Both the position numbers and the translations under genes were made by a program. A DNA stretch of 64,000 nucleotides. It comes from Acidobacteriaceae bacterium (GTDB lineage Bacteria > Acidobacteriota > Terriglobia > Terriglobales > Acidobacteriaceae). Under the pieces are notes generated by a model. The model saw nothing but the letters and a program-made list of their open reading frames with translations. It was not told the DNA's origin and made no database searches. Within the stretch, counting starts at the first letter, position 1. Each line of letters opens with the position of its first letter. This document shows positions 53,452-62,170 of this stretch, piece by piece. Location of the stretch: positions 111,481 through 175,480 of the forward strand of contig JARLFX010000077.1 of NCBI GenBank assembly GCA_031296355.1, written 5' to 3'.

Positions 53452-53955
53452 CTACGGCCTGATCTCCACCACAGTCCCCACCGGCGCCAGTTTCACAACC
53501 TCTTCAATCTCCCGATTCGTGACCGCGATGCACCCCGCCGTCCAATCATGCAATTGTTGTGCCGAGCCCACCCATCCGTACCCATTCGGCAAGCCGTGGA
53601 TCATAATATCCCCGCCCGCCGGCTTCCCCAGGCTCTTCGCCCGCGCAATATCCGCCGCGTTGGGATACGACACATGCAGCGCCAGATGATAGCTACTCGC
53701 GCGATTCACAGAGTCGATCACGTAGCGTCCCTCCGGCGTCTTGCCGTCGCCCTCTACCTGCTTCGCACCGACCGGGTGAGGCCCCAGCGATACTTTATAC
53801 GTCTTCAGCACCTTGCCGTTAGCATAGAGTGTCATCACTCGTTTTGATTTCTCCACGAGGATGAAGTCCGCCTTCTGCACCGGCTCCTGCGCCTTCAGGG
53901 CAAACAGGAACCCCGCAAAGCCCAGCGCGCACGCAATGCCCACTACCTTCTTCAT
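53452..53955 (-). CDS. L,D-transpeptidase (YkuD family), exported
   Basis: A 167-residue protein with a signal or anchor helix (about 4-21). The YkuD domain has H120 (DIMIHGLPNG) and the catalytic set H136, C142 in LHDWTAGCIAVTNREIEE. It would cross-link or trim peptidoglycan, or anchor proteins, in the periplasm. Some YkuD members with this short form are annotated as murein peptidases. It overlaps moaC by ATGA, an odd pairing with a cofactor gene. Confidence 0.85.
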   Translation of the reverse strand: MKKVVGIACALGFAGFLFALKAQEPVQKADFILVEKSKRVMTLYANGKVLKTYKVSLGPHPVGAKQVEGDGKTPEGRYVIDSVNRASSYHLALHVSYPNAADIARAKSLGKPAGGDIMIHGLPNGYGWVGSAQQLHDWTAGCIAVTNREIEEVVKLAPVGTVVEIRP

Positions 53956-54425
53956 TTCCGCTTGTAATCCCCGCTCTTGCCGCCGCTCTTACTCCGCAGC
54001 TGCACCTCGCGAATGCGGATGCCCTTATCCAGCGCCTTGCACATGTCGTAGATGGTGAGTGCAGCCACGCTCGCCGCGGTCATCGCTTCCATCTCCACGC
54101 CGGTGTTGGCCGTGGTCGCCGCCGTAGCCCGCAGCCGAATGCCGCCCTTCACCACGCTCGCCTCCACATCCACAAAGCTCAGCGGCAGCGGATGGCACAT
54201 CGGGATCAGCTCAGCCGTCTTCTTCGCTGCTTGAATTCCCGCAAACCGCGCCACCTCCAGCGGATTGCCCTTGGCATTATCCGGCAGCGCCTTCAGCACC
54301 GCTTGAGACAGCTCCACAAACGCCTCGGCAACAGCCTCCCGCCGCGTCGCCGTCTTGGCGCTGACGTCCACCATCCGCGCCCGTCCAGCCGTATCGAAAT
54401 GAGAAAGTATTTTCTTCGCTGCCAT
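53952..54425 (-). CDS. moaC: Cyclic pyranopterin monophosphate synthase MoaC
   Basis: A 157-residue enzyme of molybdenum-cofactor synthesis that acts after MoaA. Diagnostic text: MVDVSAKTATRREAVAEA, LIPMCHPLPLSFVDV and GVEMEAMTAASVAALTIYDMCKALDKG. A short basic tail ends the protein. I chose ATG 54425, since the open frame upstream crosses a dispersed repeat-like stretch. MoaA is not in the window. Confidence 0.94.
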   Translation of the reverse strand: MAAKKILSHFDTAGRARMVDVSAKTATRREAVAEAFVELSQAVLKALPDNAKGNPLEVARFAGIQAAKKTAELIPMCHPLPLSFVDVEASVVKGGIRLRATAATTANTGVEMEAMTAASVAALTIYDMCKALDKGIRIREVQLRSKSGGKSGDYKRK

Positions 54426-54541
54426 CGGCTTCCAGCCTAACAAATCTGAATTTCCACAAATTTGGTTGCCCCAGAGCCTGCCCTGAGCGAAGCCGAATGG
54501 GTCTCGCTTCTGAGACCTGGGTTTTTGTATCCCCACAAACT

Positions 54542-55765
54542 CTACCGCAGCAGTATCGTCACGCTGCTACCCGCGGCCACCATCTCGCTGTCTTCCCCCA
54601 GCACGGCATAGCAGTTCGCCCGCGCATTCGCCGCCAGGTCGCCCGAGCCCTGCGTCGTGATGACCGTCACCTCCGGTCGCTCCCGCCGCGCCGTCCACAC
54701 CGCCGGCAGGAACCGCGTCAGCCCGCGCTTCACCCGTACATCATCCGTCAAAACACCCGCGGCGAACCGCGGCAACTCCGCGCCCGCACCCCCCAGCGCC
54801 GCCACCAAAGCCCGCGCAAACACCAGAAAAGTCACCTGCGTCGACACTGGATTTCCCGGCAATCCAAAGAAATACTGCCCCGGAAGCCGCCCAAACACCA
54901 CCGGTTTCCCCGGCTGCATCCGCACCCCTGTAAAGAAAAATTCCGCCCCCGCCGCCTTCAGCGCCGGTTCCACCAGGTCATGCTTGCCCGCCGAAACCCC
55001 GCCAGAGAGCAGCAGCAGCTCGCAATCCTGCGCCGCCTGAATGGCCGCATCCAGCGATTCGCGCGTGTCCGCCGCGATAGGCATCCGCACCGCCTCGCCG
55101 CCCGCCGCCTCCACCAGCGCCGCCAGCGCATAGCTGTTTGAATTCCATATCTGGTAGGGAAGCGGCGTCTCTTCCAACTCCACCAGTTCATCGCCCGTGG
55201 CCAGAATCGCCACCCGTGGCCGCCTGTAGACCCTTAGCTTCGCCGCCCCGCACGCCGCCGCCAGCGCAATCTCCGCTGCGTCCAGCCGTTGCCCGGGCCG
55301 CAGCAGAACCTGCCCCTGCCGCGCCTCACTGCCCGCAGGAACGATGTTCTCCCCGCTGGCGACCATCCGCCCTGCCGCCAGCGCAATCCGCCCCTCAGCG
55401 AGCGTCTGCACATGCTCCACCATCGCGACCGCATCCGCCCCTGCCGGCACCGGCGCGCCGGTCATGATCTCAATAGCTGTTCCGGCTGCGAGTGGTCCCT
55501 GTGTCCACACCTCGCCCGCGCGCAGCGAACCCGCCACGCTCACCGGCCCCGCATTCAATTCGGCTGCCCGCACGGCAAATCCATCGCGCGTCGAGCGGTC
55601 AAACGGCGGTTGGTCCCGGTCTGCTGTAAGCGGCGCAGCCAGCACGCGCTCCCGGCACTCCAGCAGCGCCACATCCTCCGTCGGCGGTGGCGCAATCGCC
55701 GCGGCATGGCGCAGCGCCAGCGTCAGCGCATCGTCAAAGCTCAGCAGAGAAGGGTTCGCGTCCAT
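54542..55765 (-). CDS. moeA: Molybdopterin molybdenumtransferase MoeA
   Basis: A 407-residue enzyme that inserts molybdate into adenylylated molybdopterin. Motifs: PFDRSTRDGFAVRA, EIMTGAPVPAGADAVAMVEH, VAILATGDELVE, LLLSGGVSAGKHDLVEPAL, and FGLPGNPVSTQVTFLVFARAL. Domain order and length are normal. It is upstream of moaC with a 116-base gap that contains a piece resembling other acidobacterial intergenic repeats (around 54467). Confidence 0.94.
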   Translation of the reverse strand: MDANPSLLSFDDALTLALRHAAAIAPPPTEDVALLECRERVLAAPLTADRDQPPFDRSTRDGFAVRAAELNAGPVSVAGSLRAGEVWTQGPLAAGTAIEIMTGAPVPAGADAVAMVEHVQTLAEGRIALAAGRMVASGENIVPAGSEARQGQVLLRPGQRLDAAEIALAAACGAAKLRVYRRPRVAILATGDELVELEETPLPYQIWNSNSYALAALVEAAGGEAVRMPIAADTRESLDAAIQAAQDCELLLLSGGVSAGKHDLVEPALKAAGAEFFFTGVRMQPGKPVVFGRLPGQYFFGLPGNPVSTQVTFLVFARALVAALGGAGAELPRFAAGVLTDDVRVKRGLTRFLPAVWTARRERPEVTVITTQGSGDLAANARANCYAVLGEDSEMVAAGSSVTILLR

Positions 55766-55783
55766 GCAGTCATTAGACTAAGC

Positions 55784-55820
55784 CAAACAAAAAGGCCCTG
55801 CATTATGAATGCAAGGCCTT
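55784..55820 (-). terminator. Intrinsic terminator of the TPR-protein gene
   Basis: A stem AAGGCC-c-TGCATT / AATGCA-a-GGCCTT (55792-55820) with a three-base loop is followed on the minus strand by TTTTTGTTTG. It ends the gene at 55840 and separates it from moeA. Confidence 0.85.
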
Positions 55821-55839
55821 CGTGGGTGTTTGTGATGGG

Positions 55840-56958
55840 CTATTTGCCCTTCTTGCCGGCCTTGTACGTGCTGTGAATGGTCTGGCCCAGCGAGGTCAGC
55901 ACGTCGGTCGCATCCTTGGCGTGCGGCCCCTCGGGTGCAAGATCGAGATACTTCTGGTACGCCTCGGCGCATCCCGGCGGCGCGACGATCTTGCCGCTCT
56001 TCTCATCCACGGTGGCCTTCACAATCATGCTCTGGCCGCGGACGAAGTACGGATCGGGCCGCGTCGGGTCTGCTGCAATCGCCTTGTCTGCCGCCAACAG
56101 TGAGTCGTCTGTATCACCGTGGTTGAAGAAGGTCGCAGCCTCGTTGGAGTAGTACATACCCGCGTTCGCCGGCAGAATCTTAGCCGCTGCCTCGTACGAT
56201 GCTGCGGCTTCCTTTGACTTGCCCGAGTTGGCCTGGGCCTGGCCCAGGTTGTTGTAGGCGGCTGCCTGCAGATCCGGCTTCGGCTTCTTGCTTGCCTGGT
56301 CCAGGTCAATCGCCTTCTGGTAGTTGGCAATGGCGTCGTCATACTTCTTCAATCCGGCCTGTGCATCGCCCAGCTCAAACCACAGAAGACCCTCTTCCGG
56401 CTTCGTGGTAACAGCCTGCTGCATGGCTGCTGCTGCTGCTTCGAAGTTGCCTGCCTTCTTGGCGTCGCGCGCCTGTGCAAGCAGCGTATTGATGTTCGAG
56501 ATCTTGGCGTTTTCCGCCGTCGCAGACGACATCTTCTTCTTGTACTCTTCCAGCGCCTTCTTATCCTCGGGGCTCATCTTGTCCATGAACTCCTTGCGGG
56601 TCATGTCAAAATTCGTCTCCGTATCCACGCCGATCACAATCTTCACATCAGAAATGTAGTCGACCGTCTTGCCGTCCTTGAAGAAGACCGCCAGGTAGGT
56701 GCCGGTGTCGGCGTCGCCCTTGTAATTGCCGCTCGCGTCAACCGGGAACGTGTACTTGTACTTGGCTGAGCTCAGGTCGCTCGGGGTAAGGTCCGTCGTG
56801 AGCTTCACATCGCCGCCCGGCATCGCAAACCCGGCCGCATTCGTGATGTGTCCGTGGATGCCGCTGGCCTTCTGGGCCTGTACCTGTGTCTGTAGCTGGG
56901 GCAGTGCGCACATCAGTGCGCCAGCTGCCAATAGTGTTGTAAACCACCGTTTATTCAT
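55840..56958 (-). CDS. Exported TPR protein with carboxypeptidase-regulatory domain
   Basis: A 372-residue protein with a signal peptide (about 1-28, ending VQAQ), a carboxypeptidase-regulatory-like beta domain (about 32-115, GIHGHITNAAGFAMPGGDVKL), a charged linker (MDKMSPEDKKALEEYKKKM) and several TPR repeats (about 150-350, AMQQAVTTKPEEGLLWFELGDAQ and on). The role is unknown; it is common in Acidobacteria. ATG 56958 has GGAGAG upstream, and a strong intrinsic terminator follows. Confidence 0.82.
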   Translation of the reverse strand: MNKRWFTTLLAAGALMCALPQLQTQVQAQKASGIHGHITNAAGFAMPGGDVKLTTDLTPSDLSSAKYKYTFPVDASGNYKGDADTGTYLAVFFKDGKTVDYISDVKIVIGVDTETNFDMTRKEFMDKMSPEDKKALEEYKKKMSSATAENAKISNINTLLAQARDAKKAGNFEAAAAAMQQAVTTKPEEGLLWFELGDAQAGLKKYDDAIANYQKAIDLDQASKKPKPDLQAAAYNNLGQAQANSGKSKEAAASYEAAAKILPANAGMYYSNEAATFFNHGDTDDSLLAADKAIAADPTRPDPYFVRGQSMIVKATVDEKSGKIVAPPGCAEAYQKYLDLAPEGPHAKDATDVLTSLGQTIHSTYKAGKKGK

Positions 56959-57026
56959 ATCGCTCTCCACTTCTTTCCAGCGCGCATTGAGCGGCTGTTA
57001 AATCCGTACTCGGCTCTTGCTGCCGG

Positions 57027-57746
57027 TTAGCGCGCGACCTTGTAGGGGATTGGGTCCGTGAAGCCAGCCTGGCTGAATGCCCGCAGTCGAAGCGTGCAGC
57101 TATCGCATACGCCGCAAGCCGCCGTATCGCTTGAATAGCAAGACCACGTTACATGGAACGGAGCCTTCAGTTCAAGGCCGGCCCGGATGATCTCCGCCTT
57201 CTTCATCGCGATCAGCGGCGTTACGATGCGGATGTCCCCGTCCTTCGTGCCTGTCTGGATCAGTTTGTTGAACGCCTCGTAGTACGCCGGACGGCAGTCC
57301 GGATACCCCGAGCTGTCCTGCTCCACCGCCCCAATAAACACCTTCTTCGCCCCGATCACCTCCGCCCAGCTCACCGCGGCAGAGAGAAAATGAGCGTTAC
57401 GGAAAGGCACATACGTCACTGGGATTGCATGCTCCGGCGAGCCGTCCAGCGGCGCGTCCACGGCAGAGCGCGGCACGTCGATCGCCGTATCCGTCAGCGC
57501 CGACCCGCCAATGCGCCGGAAGATATCAATCCGCAGGTTCATCATCTCGCGCATCCCCAGCTCCTGCGCCACGGCGCGGGCCGATTCAAACTCCTTCGTC
57601 TCCGTCCGCTGGCCGTAGCTGAAATGAATGCCGTAGGTGTCGTACTCCTTGGCCGCCATGGCCGCGGTGACGCACGAATCCATCCCGCCAGACAGGCAGA
57701 CCACCGCCCGCTCCCGTTGCGTTTTCCCTGTTGTGTCTGTCTTCAT
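57027..57746 (-). CDS. queC: 7-cyano-7-deazaguanine synthase QueC
   Basis: A 239-residue ATP-dependent enzyme making preQ0, the precursor of queuosine and related bases. The PP-loop motif CLSGGMDSCV lies near the N-terminus, HFSYGQRTETKEFESA follows, and a zinc-type cysteine set (TWSCYSSDTAACGVCDSC) lies near the C-terminus. It directly follows the DUF2007 gene (TAA then ATG). QueE and QueD genes lie just upstream on the same strand. Confidence 0.95.
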   Translation of the reverse strand: MKTDTTGKTQRERAVVCLSGGMDSCVTAAMAAKEYDTYGIHFSYGQRTETKEFESARAVAQELGMREMMNLRIDIFRRIGGSALTDTAIDVPRSAVDAPLDGSPEHAIPVTYVPFRNAHFLSAAVSWAEVIGAKKVFIGAVEQDSSGYPDCRPAYYEAFNKLIQTGTKDGDIRIVTPLIAMKKAEIIRAGLELKAPFHVTWSCYSSDTAACGVCDSCTLRLRAFSQAGFTDPIPYKVAR

Positions 57747-58052
57747 TTAGAGTCCGTCGCTCCCTTCGTTCTCTGCTTCCGCGATATCCGCCACCCCATC
57801 CACCTGTTCCTTCAGCGCCTCGCGAGCCGCCACTGCATCGGCCTTCTTCACCTGGATGCGGACGCCCCCAAAGCATGCAGCCTCAAATCCCAGAATGCGG
57901 TTCGCATTCTCATTCTGCAATGTGTACGGAATGCTGGCAGATTCCAGCACGCTCTGCACAATGGCGATCTCCGCCGGCGAAACCAGCCGTAGCACCGTCA
58001 CCCACGCATCGGGATTCGTCTCTCGCTCTTCCAGTTCCAGGTCCGTTGCCAT
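57747..58052 (-). CDS. DUF2007-family small protein
   Basis: A 101-residue protein whose core (WVTVLRLVSPAEIAIVQSVLESASIPYTLQNE, then GGVRIQVKKADAVAAREALKE) matches the DUF2007 ferredoxin-like domain, sometimes annotated as putative signal transduction. An acidic tail follows. It lies between queE and queC and abuts queC, so it may take part in the pathway or its control; no function is established. Confidence 0.8.
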   Translation of the reverse strand: MATDLELEERETNPDAWVTVLRLVSPAEIAIVQSVLESASIPYTLQNENANRILGFEAACFGGVRIQVKKADAVAAREALKEQVDGVADIAEAENEGSDGL

Positions 58053-58095
58053 GCTTGCTCTCCGTTCCCCTGCGTTGCTGCATCAGTTAGATGCG

Positions 58096-58779
58096 CTACA
58101 CGCCCTTTTTCTGCGGCTCCCAGATGAATTTGTGAACCTGCAGGCTCACCCGCGCATCCAGCCCATCCTCCAGCATCCACTCCACCAGCAGCTTCGGGTC
58201 CAGCGCAAAGTTCTCTGCCGTCCGCACCGGCGTTGGCAGCTTCTGAAACGCAGGCGAAAGCAGCACGTTGCCTGCCAGCGCAGGCAGCGCATGCGTGCGG
58301 ATGAAATCCCTCGCAAACTCATAGTCCGCCCGGTCCGTCAGCACAAACTTGATCTCGTCATTGCCCGTCAACGCCTCCAGGTTCGGCATGTGGAAGCTGT
58401 TCGCCGCCGCCCCTGCGCCTGGGCACTTCACGTCCACAATCTTGTGCACCGCCCGCGGCACATTCTTCAGTGGACGCTCGCCGCTGGTCTCCATCATCAG
58501 CGTGTACCCCTTCGTCAGCAGGGCATCCATCAGCGGCAGCAGTTCGCGCTCCTGCAGCATGGGCTCGCCGCCGGTAAACTCCACCAGCCGGCACGGAGCC
58601 AGCGCCGCGATCTGCTCCTCTACCTCGGCCTGCGTATACGGTTTGCCGCCGGTGAATGTGTACTCCGAATCGCACCACGAGCAGCGCAGGTTGCAGCCCG
58701 CAAAGCGCACAAAGATGCACGGCAGCCCCGCGAAGCTGGATTCGCCCTGAACGGATTTGTAAAGCTCAATGAGATACAT
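58096..58779 (-). CDS. queE: 7-carboxy-7-deazaguanine synthase QueE
   Basis: A 227-residue radical SAM enzyme that contracts 6-carboxytetrahydropterin to 7-carboxy-7-deazaguanine. The iron-sulfur cysteines are C29, C33 and C36 (CNLRCSWC), and TGGEPMLQ is the SAM-binding GGE motif. YKSVQGESSFAGLPCIFVRFAGC is typical for QueE. It works between QueD and QueC in the pathway. Confidence 0.94.
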   Translation of the reverse strand: MYLIELYKSVQGESSFAGLPCIFVRFAGCNLRCSWCDSEYTFTGGKPYTQAEVEEQIAALAPCRLVEFTGGEPMLQERELLPLMDALLTKGYTLMMETSGERPLKNVPRAVHKIVDVKCPGAGAAANSFHMPNLEALTGNDEIKFVLTDRADYEFARDFIRTHALPALAGNVLLSPAFQKLPTPVRTAENFALDPKLLVEWMLEDGLDARVSLQVHKFIWEPQKKGV

Positions 58780-58796
58780 GGCAGCTACTTTTGTTT

Positions 58797-58937
58797 GTCA
58801 TTCCGAAGCGCAGCGCGCGGAATCTGCTTCTAAATTGCTCCACAGCATTACATCCATAGTGAAACCGTTTCGCTTTCGTTAAGGGCACGGCTTCAGCCGT
58901 GCCGCTAGCTCACTCAAATCAACGCGGCTTTAGCCGC
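58797..58937. repeat. Dispersed hairpin repeats between queE and queD
   Basis: A fifth copy of the short repeat (58797-58831, arms ATTCCG/CGGAAT) is followed by GGCACGGC-TTCA-GCCGTGCC (58884-58903) and GCGGC-TTTA-GCCGC (58924-58937), two perfect hairpins. They lie in the 208-base gap and may act as transcript-end or repeat elements. Confidence 0.65.
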
Positions 58938-58987
58938 TGAGGTACGTTTTGTCGCAGCTATAACTTTCCCCGAGCGTAAACCAGCGC

Positions 58988-59365
58988 CTACTCGTAGTAC
59001 ACAGCGCGGCTTGTATCCGTCTCGAAGATGGTGGACTTCTTCACCGTCACGCGGCCGCCGGTCATCTCAGAGAGCTGCTTGTTCGTCTCGTCGTAGAAAT
59101 ACTTCGCAAGATTCTCCGCCGACGGATTGATCGTCGTGAACGGTTCCAGGTCATTGATCATCTGGTGGTCCAGGTAATCCACCACCGGCCTCATCACCTG
59201 CTTCAGCAGCTTGAAATCCAGCAGCAGCCCCGCCTCATCCAGCTCTTTGCCCTGGAGCGTGACGCGCACCTTGTAGTTGTGTCCGTGGGGGTTTTCGCAC
59301 TTACCGCGGTAGTTGCGAAGATAGTGGCCGGAAGAGAATCCGGCATCGACAGTTACTTCAAACAT
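58988..59365 (-). CDS. queD: 6-carboxytetrahydropterin synthase QueD
   Basis: A 125-residue zinc enzyme that acts on dihydroneopterin triphosphate, the first committed step to preQ0. Zinc ligands H14 (SSGHYL), H27 and H29 (NPHGHNYKV) and the catalytic C23 are in place, with LDFKLLKQVMRPVVDYLDHQMIND and NPSAENLAKYF. ATG 59365 matches the family start; the open frame upstream is longer. Confidence 0.94.
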   Translation of the reverse strand: MFEVTVDAGFSSGHYLRNYRGKCENPHGHNYKVRVTLQGKELDEAGLLLDFKLLKQVMRPVVDYLDHQMINDLEPFTTINPSAENLAKYFYDETNKQLSEMTGGRVTVKKSTIFETDTSRAVYYE

Positions 59366-59508
59366 GTTTTTTCTCGATCCTTTGTACTGGCGTCCGGAAT
59401 AAGGAATCGTAAAGTTTCCGGCCCAATCTCTATTGTACTGGTTAGTTGCAGGCGCTGCGGTCCCGGTTATCCACGTAGAAGCCAATTGAATGAGACGTAT
59501 AAGCCGCG

Positions 59509-59742
59509 CTATTTGAGATGCTTCCGCGCCCGCTCATCCGCCCGCCGCTCCGCCTGCTCAAAGAGCGACGTCAGCATCCCCGCCATCGTCACCACCAGTG
59601 CCAGCACCAGCAGCGCCAGCCCCATCGTGTGCCACAGCGATCGGTCGCCCGTTGACTGCGCCAGGCTCGTATACGCCGCGCCGCACGCCCCCATCGAGAA
59701 GAGGAACAACGTGCCCGCCAGTATGTAGAGATTGCGTCCCAT
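59509..59742 (-). CDS. Small membrane protein of unknown function
   Basis: A 77-residue protein with two hydrophobic segments (about 5-26 and 38-60) and a basic C-terminal tail (EQAERRADERARKHLK). It lies 28 bases after the dinG-like gene on the same strand and may be cotranscribed. I do not recognise the family. Confidence 0.65.
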   Translation of the reverse strand: MGRNLYILAGTLFLFSMGACGAAYTSLAQSTGDRSLWHTMGLALLVLALVVTMAGMLTSLFEQAERRADERARKHLK

Positions 59743-59770
59743 CGTTATCGTTCCATGCTAACCGAGCCCC

Positions 59771-61846
59771 TCACTCGCCCGGCGGATGAAAGAAATAATC
59801 CACTTCCGTAATGTCATACGAGATTCGGTACGGCGGCAGGCTGTCCAGAAAGATCCGCCCATACCGCTTCGTCTGGATACGCGGGTCCAGCAGCACCAGC
59901 AGCCCGCGATCCTCAATCGACCGGATCAGCCGCCCGAACCCCTGCTTCAGCGTGATCACCGCGCCCGGCACCTGGTAATCGAAGAACGGTTTCCCGCCCG
60001 CGGCCTCCACCGCTTCCATCCGCGCCTGCACCACCGGATCATTCGGCACAGCAAACGGCAGCCGGTCCACAATCACGCAGCTCAGTTGCTCACCCTGCAC
60101 GTCCACCCCCTGCCAGAACGATGAAGTCCCGAACAGCACCGCGTTCGGCGTCGCACGAAACTCATCCAGCAGCGCCTTGCGCGGCGCCGAGCCCTGCAGC
60201 AGCAGCGGATACGGCAGCTCCGCCAGCAGCCGCTCGTACACATCCAGCATCGCCCTGCGGCTGGTGAACAGGCAGAACGCCCGCCCCTTCGTAATCTCCA
60301 GCACGCGCCGTATCCGTTCCGCGGCCTGCGGCAGAAACTCCGGCGAATTCGGCTCCGGCAGCTCCGGTGGCAGGTAGAGCATCGCCTGCCGGCTGTAGTC
60401 GAAGTGCGAAGGCACCACCAACTCCCGCGCACTGCGCAGCCCCAACCGCGCGCGGATATGCTGAAATCCGTTCTCCACCGTCAGCGTGGCCGAGGTCAGC
60501 ACAATGCTCGGATACACATCAAACAGCGTCTGCGCCATCAGGTCCGATACGTCGATCGGTGTCGCCTGGATATGCGTGTTGAAGGCCGCGCCGCCCCGCG
60601 CCATATTGCGCACGCCGCCCACCGCCCGCCGCTGGATCCAGAACACGATGTTGCGCTCCTTCGTCTCCAGCAGAAATCTCAACTGCGAGCGAATCTCTGC
60701 CGCCCGCTTCCTCAGCCCCGCGGCTTCGTCCACCTGCTTCAGCTGCTCCAGCTCTGCTTCCAGCTTCTGCAGCGCAGCCAGCGTGTTCAGGTATAGGTCG
60801 CCGCTCTCTTCCAGAAACGCCTCGCGGCTCACGAACGGCATCCGTCCGCCCATGGGCCCATCCGCCGGCAGCGCCGCAAAGAACGCCCGCGCCCTATCGC
60901 GCAGCATCCCGCACGAGCTCTCCAGCGAAGTCGAGAGCGCCTGCTTCGCGCGCATCATGATCTCTACGTCGCGCGCCATCTCTTCAAACCGCTGGTTGCT
61001 CAGCCCAATGCCGAAGTATGTGCTCGCCACGTCCTCCAGCTCATGCGCCTCGTCAAACACCACCGCCCCCGCCTCCGGTAGGATCCCCGCGTCCGGCGCG
61101 CCGCCCGACGTCATCTTGATGCCGAGGTCAGCGAAAAACAGATGGTGGTTCACGATGATGATGTCGCTCTCCAGCGCTTTGCGCCGCATGCTGGTGATGA
61201 AGCAGCGGTCAAAGTCCGGGCAGCTCTGCCCCAGGCAAGCCTCGGTGCGCGCGTCCATCTTCTGCCATAGCGCGCTCGCCTCCGGCAGCGTCGTCAGCTC
61301 CGCGCGGTCGCCCGTCTCCGTCGTCTTCTCCCACGTCGCAATCTGGTGAAAGTGGTCGATCTCCTCCAGCCCGGAGAGCAGCGGCTGGTCGCGCAGCGCA
61401 TACAGCTTGTGGCGGCACAGGTAGTTGCTGCGCCCCTTCATGTAGCACACGCGCAGCGGCCCCAGCATTTGCTCCAGAAACGGCACGTCCTTGAAGAAAA
61501 GCTGTTCCTGCAGATTCTTTGTGCCCGTTGAGATGATGATGCGCTGCTGTTTCTCCCGCGCGGCGCGCAGTGCGGGCAGCAGATAGGCCAGCGTCTTGCC
61601 CGTGCCCGTTCCAGCCTCTACGATCAGGTGGCGCTTCTCTTCAAAGGCCTGTTCCACGGCCCGCGCCATCTCATATTGCCCCCGCCGGAACTCAAATTGC
61701 AGCTCTGACTTCGACAGCATCCCGCCAGGCGAAAAAAAATCGTAGAGCGACGGCAGGCCCGTGGCGTCTTCAGTCGATTTGGGCAGGGAATTGGACATGG
61801 GAGCAAGCTGATCACTCATGATAGCGCGATCAGCTTGCGCACTCAT
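59771..61846 (-). CDS. dinG: DinG-type ATP-dependent DNA helicase
   Basis: A 691-residue superfamily 2, XPD-like helicase. Walker A is EAGTGTGKT (77-85), and DEAH is at 265-268 (AVVFDEAHELE). Four cysteines for an iron-sulfur cluster are C144, C204, C209 and C215 (YLCRHK ... EACLGQSCPDFDRC). Late motifs are SHFDYSRQAMLYLP, ALFCLFTSR-like AFCLFTSRRAML, GTSSFWQGVDVQG and LKQGFGRLIRS. DinG acts in repair and removal of R-loops in known bacteria. The first ATG is used; later ones are possible. Confidence 0.93.
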   Translation of the reverse strand: MSAQADRAIMSDQLAPMSNSLPKSTEDATGLPSLYDFFSPGGMLSKSELQFEFRRGQYEMARAVEQAFEEKRHLIVEAGTGTGKTLAYLLPALRAAREKQQRIIISTGTKNLQEQLFFKDVPFLEQMLGPLRVCYMKGRSNYLCRHKLYALRDQPLLSGLEEIDHFHQIATWEKTTETGDRAELTTLPEASALWQKMDARTEACLGQSCPDFDRCFITSMRRKALESDIIIVNHHLFFADLGIKMTSGGAPDAGILPEAGAVVFDEAHELEDVASTYFGIGLSNQRFEEMARDVEIMMRAKQALSTSLESSCGMLRDRARAFFAALPADGPMGGRMPFVSREAFLEESGDLYLNTLAALQKLEAELEQLKQVDEAAGLRKRAAEIRSQLRFLLETKERNIVFWIQRRAVGGVRNMARGGAAFNTHIQATPIDVSDLMAQTLFDVYPSIVLTSATLTVENGFQHIRARLGLRSARELVVPSHFDYSRQAMLYLPPELPEPNSPEFLPQAAERIRRVLEITKGRAFCLFTSRRAMLDVYERLLAELPYPLLLQGSAPRKALLDEFRATPNAVLFGTSSFWQGVDVQGEQLSCVIVDRLPFAVPNDPVVQARMEAVEAAGGKPFFDYQVPGAVITLKQGFGRLIRSIEDRGLLVLLDPRIQTKRYGRIFLDSLPPYRISYDITEVDYFFHPPGE

Positions 61847-61900
61847 ATCCGTGTTTTATCGTGCTATTGAGGGGCTAGTGGCTCAATAGGAGCATATATC

Positions 61901-62134
61901 TCATGCGGGGGATGGTGGTGTGGCTCGCATCATGTGGCGACAGGCGATAAATACTATGTAATCTTCTAGAAGACTCTCAATATCCGCCCCGATCATTTGA
62001 GCACTAAAGGGGGGATACAATTTAATTAGACCAAAGAACCAATGATGAGGAGATGTGAAGACGCTCCCAATCCTCGCTAAAACGATGAGTACTGCTAGCA
62101 CATTCAAAACAGTCCACCAGAAGCGATTTTTCAT
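61901..62134 (-). CDS. Small membrane protein in AT-rich insert
   Basis: A 77-residue protein with an N-terminal hydrophobic helix (about 7-26) and a weaker segment later. GGAG stands before the ATG. It is not recognised. Base composition is much lower in GC than in the dinG and der genes on either side, which suggests acquisition with its neighbour. Confidence 0.55.
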   Translation of the reverse strand: MKNRFWWTVLNVLAVLIVLARIGSVFTSPHHWFFGLIKLYPPFSAQMIGADIESLLEDYIVFIACRHMMRATPPSPA

Positions 62135-62170
62135 GCTGGCTCCAAATCACCACATAGATTGAAAGTATTT

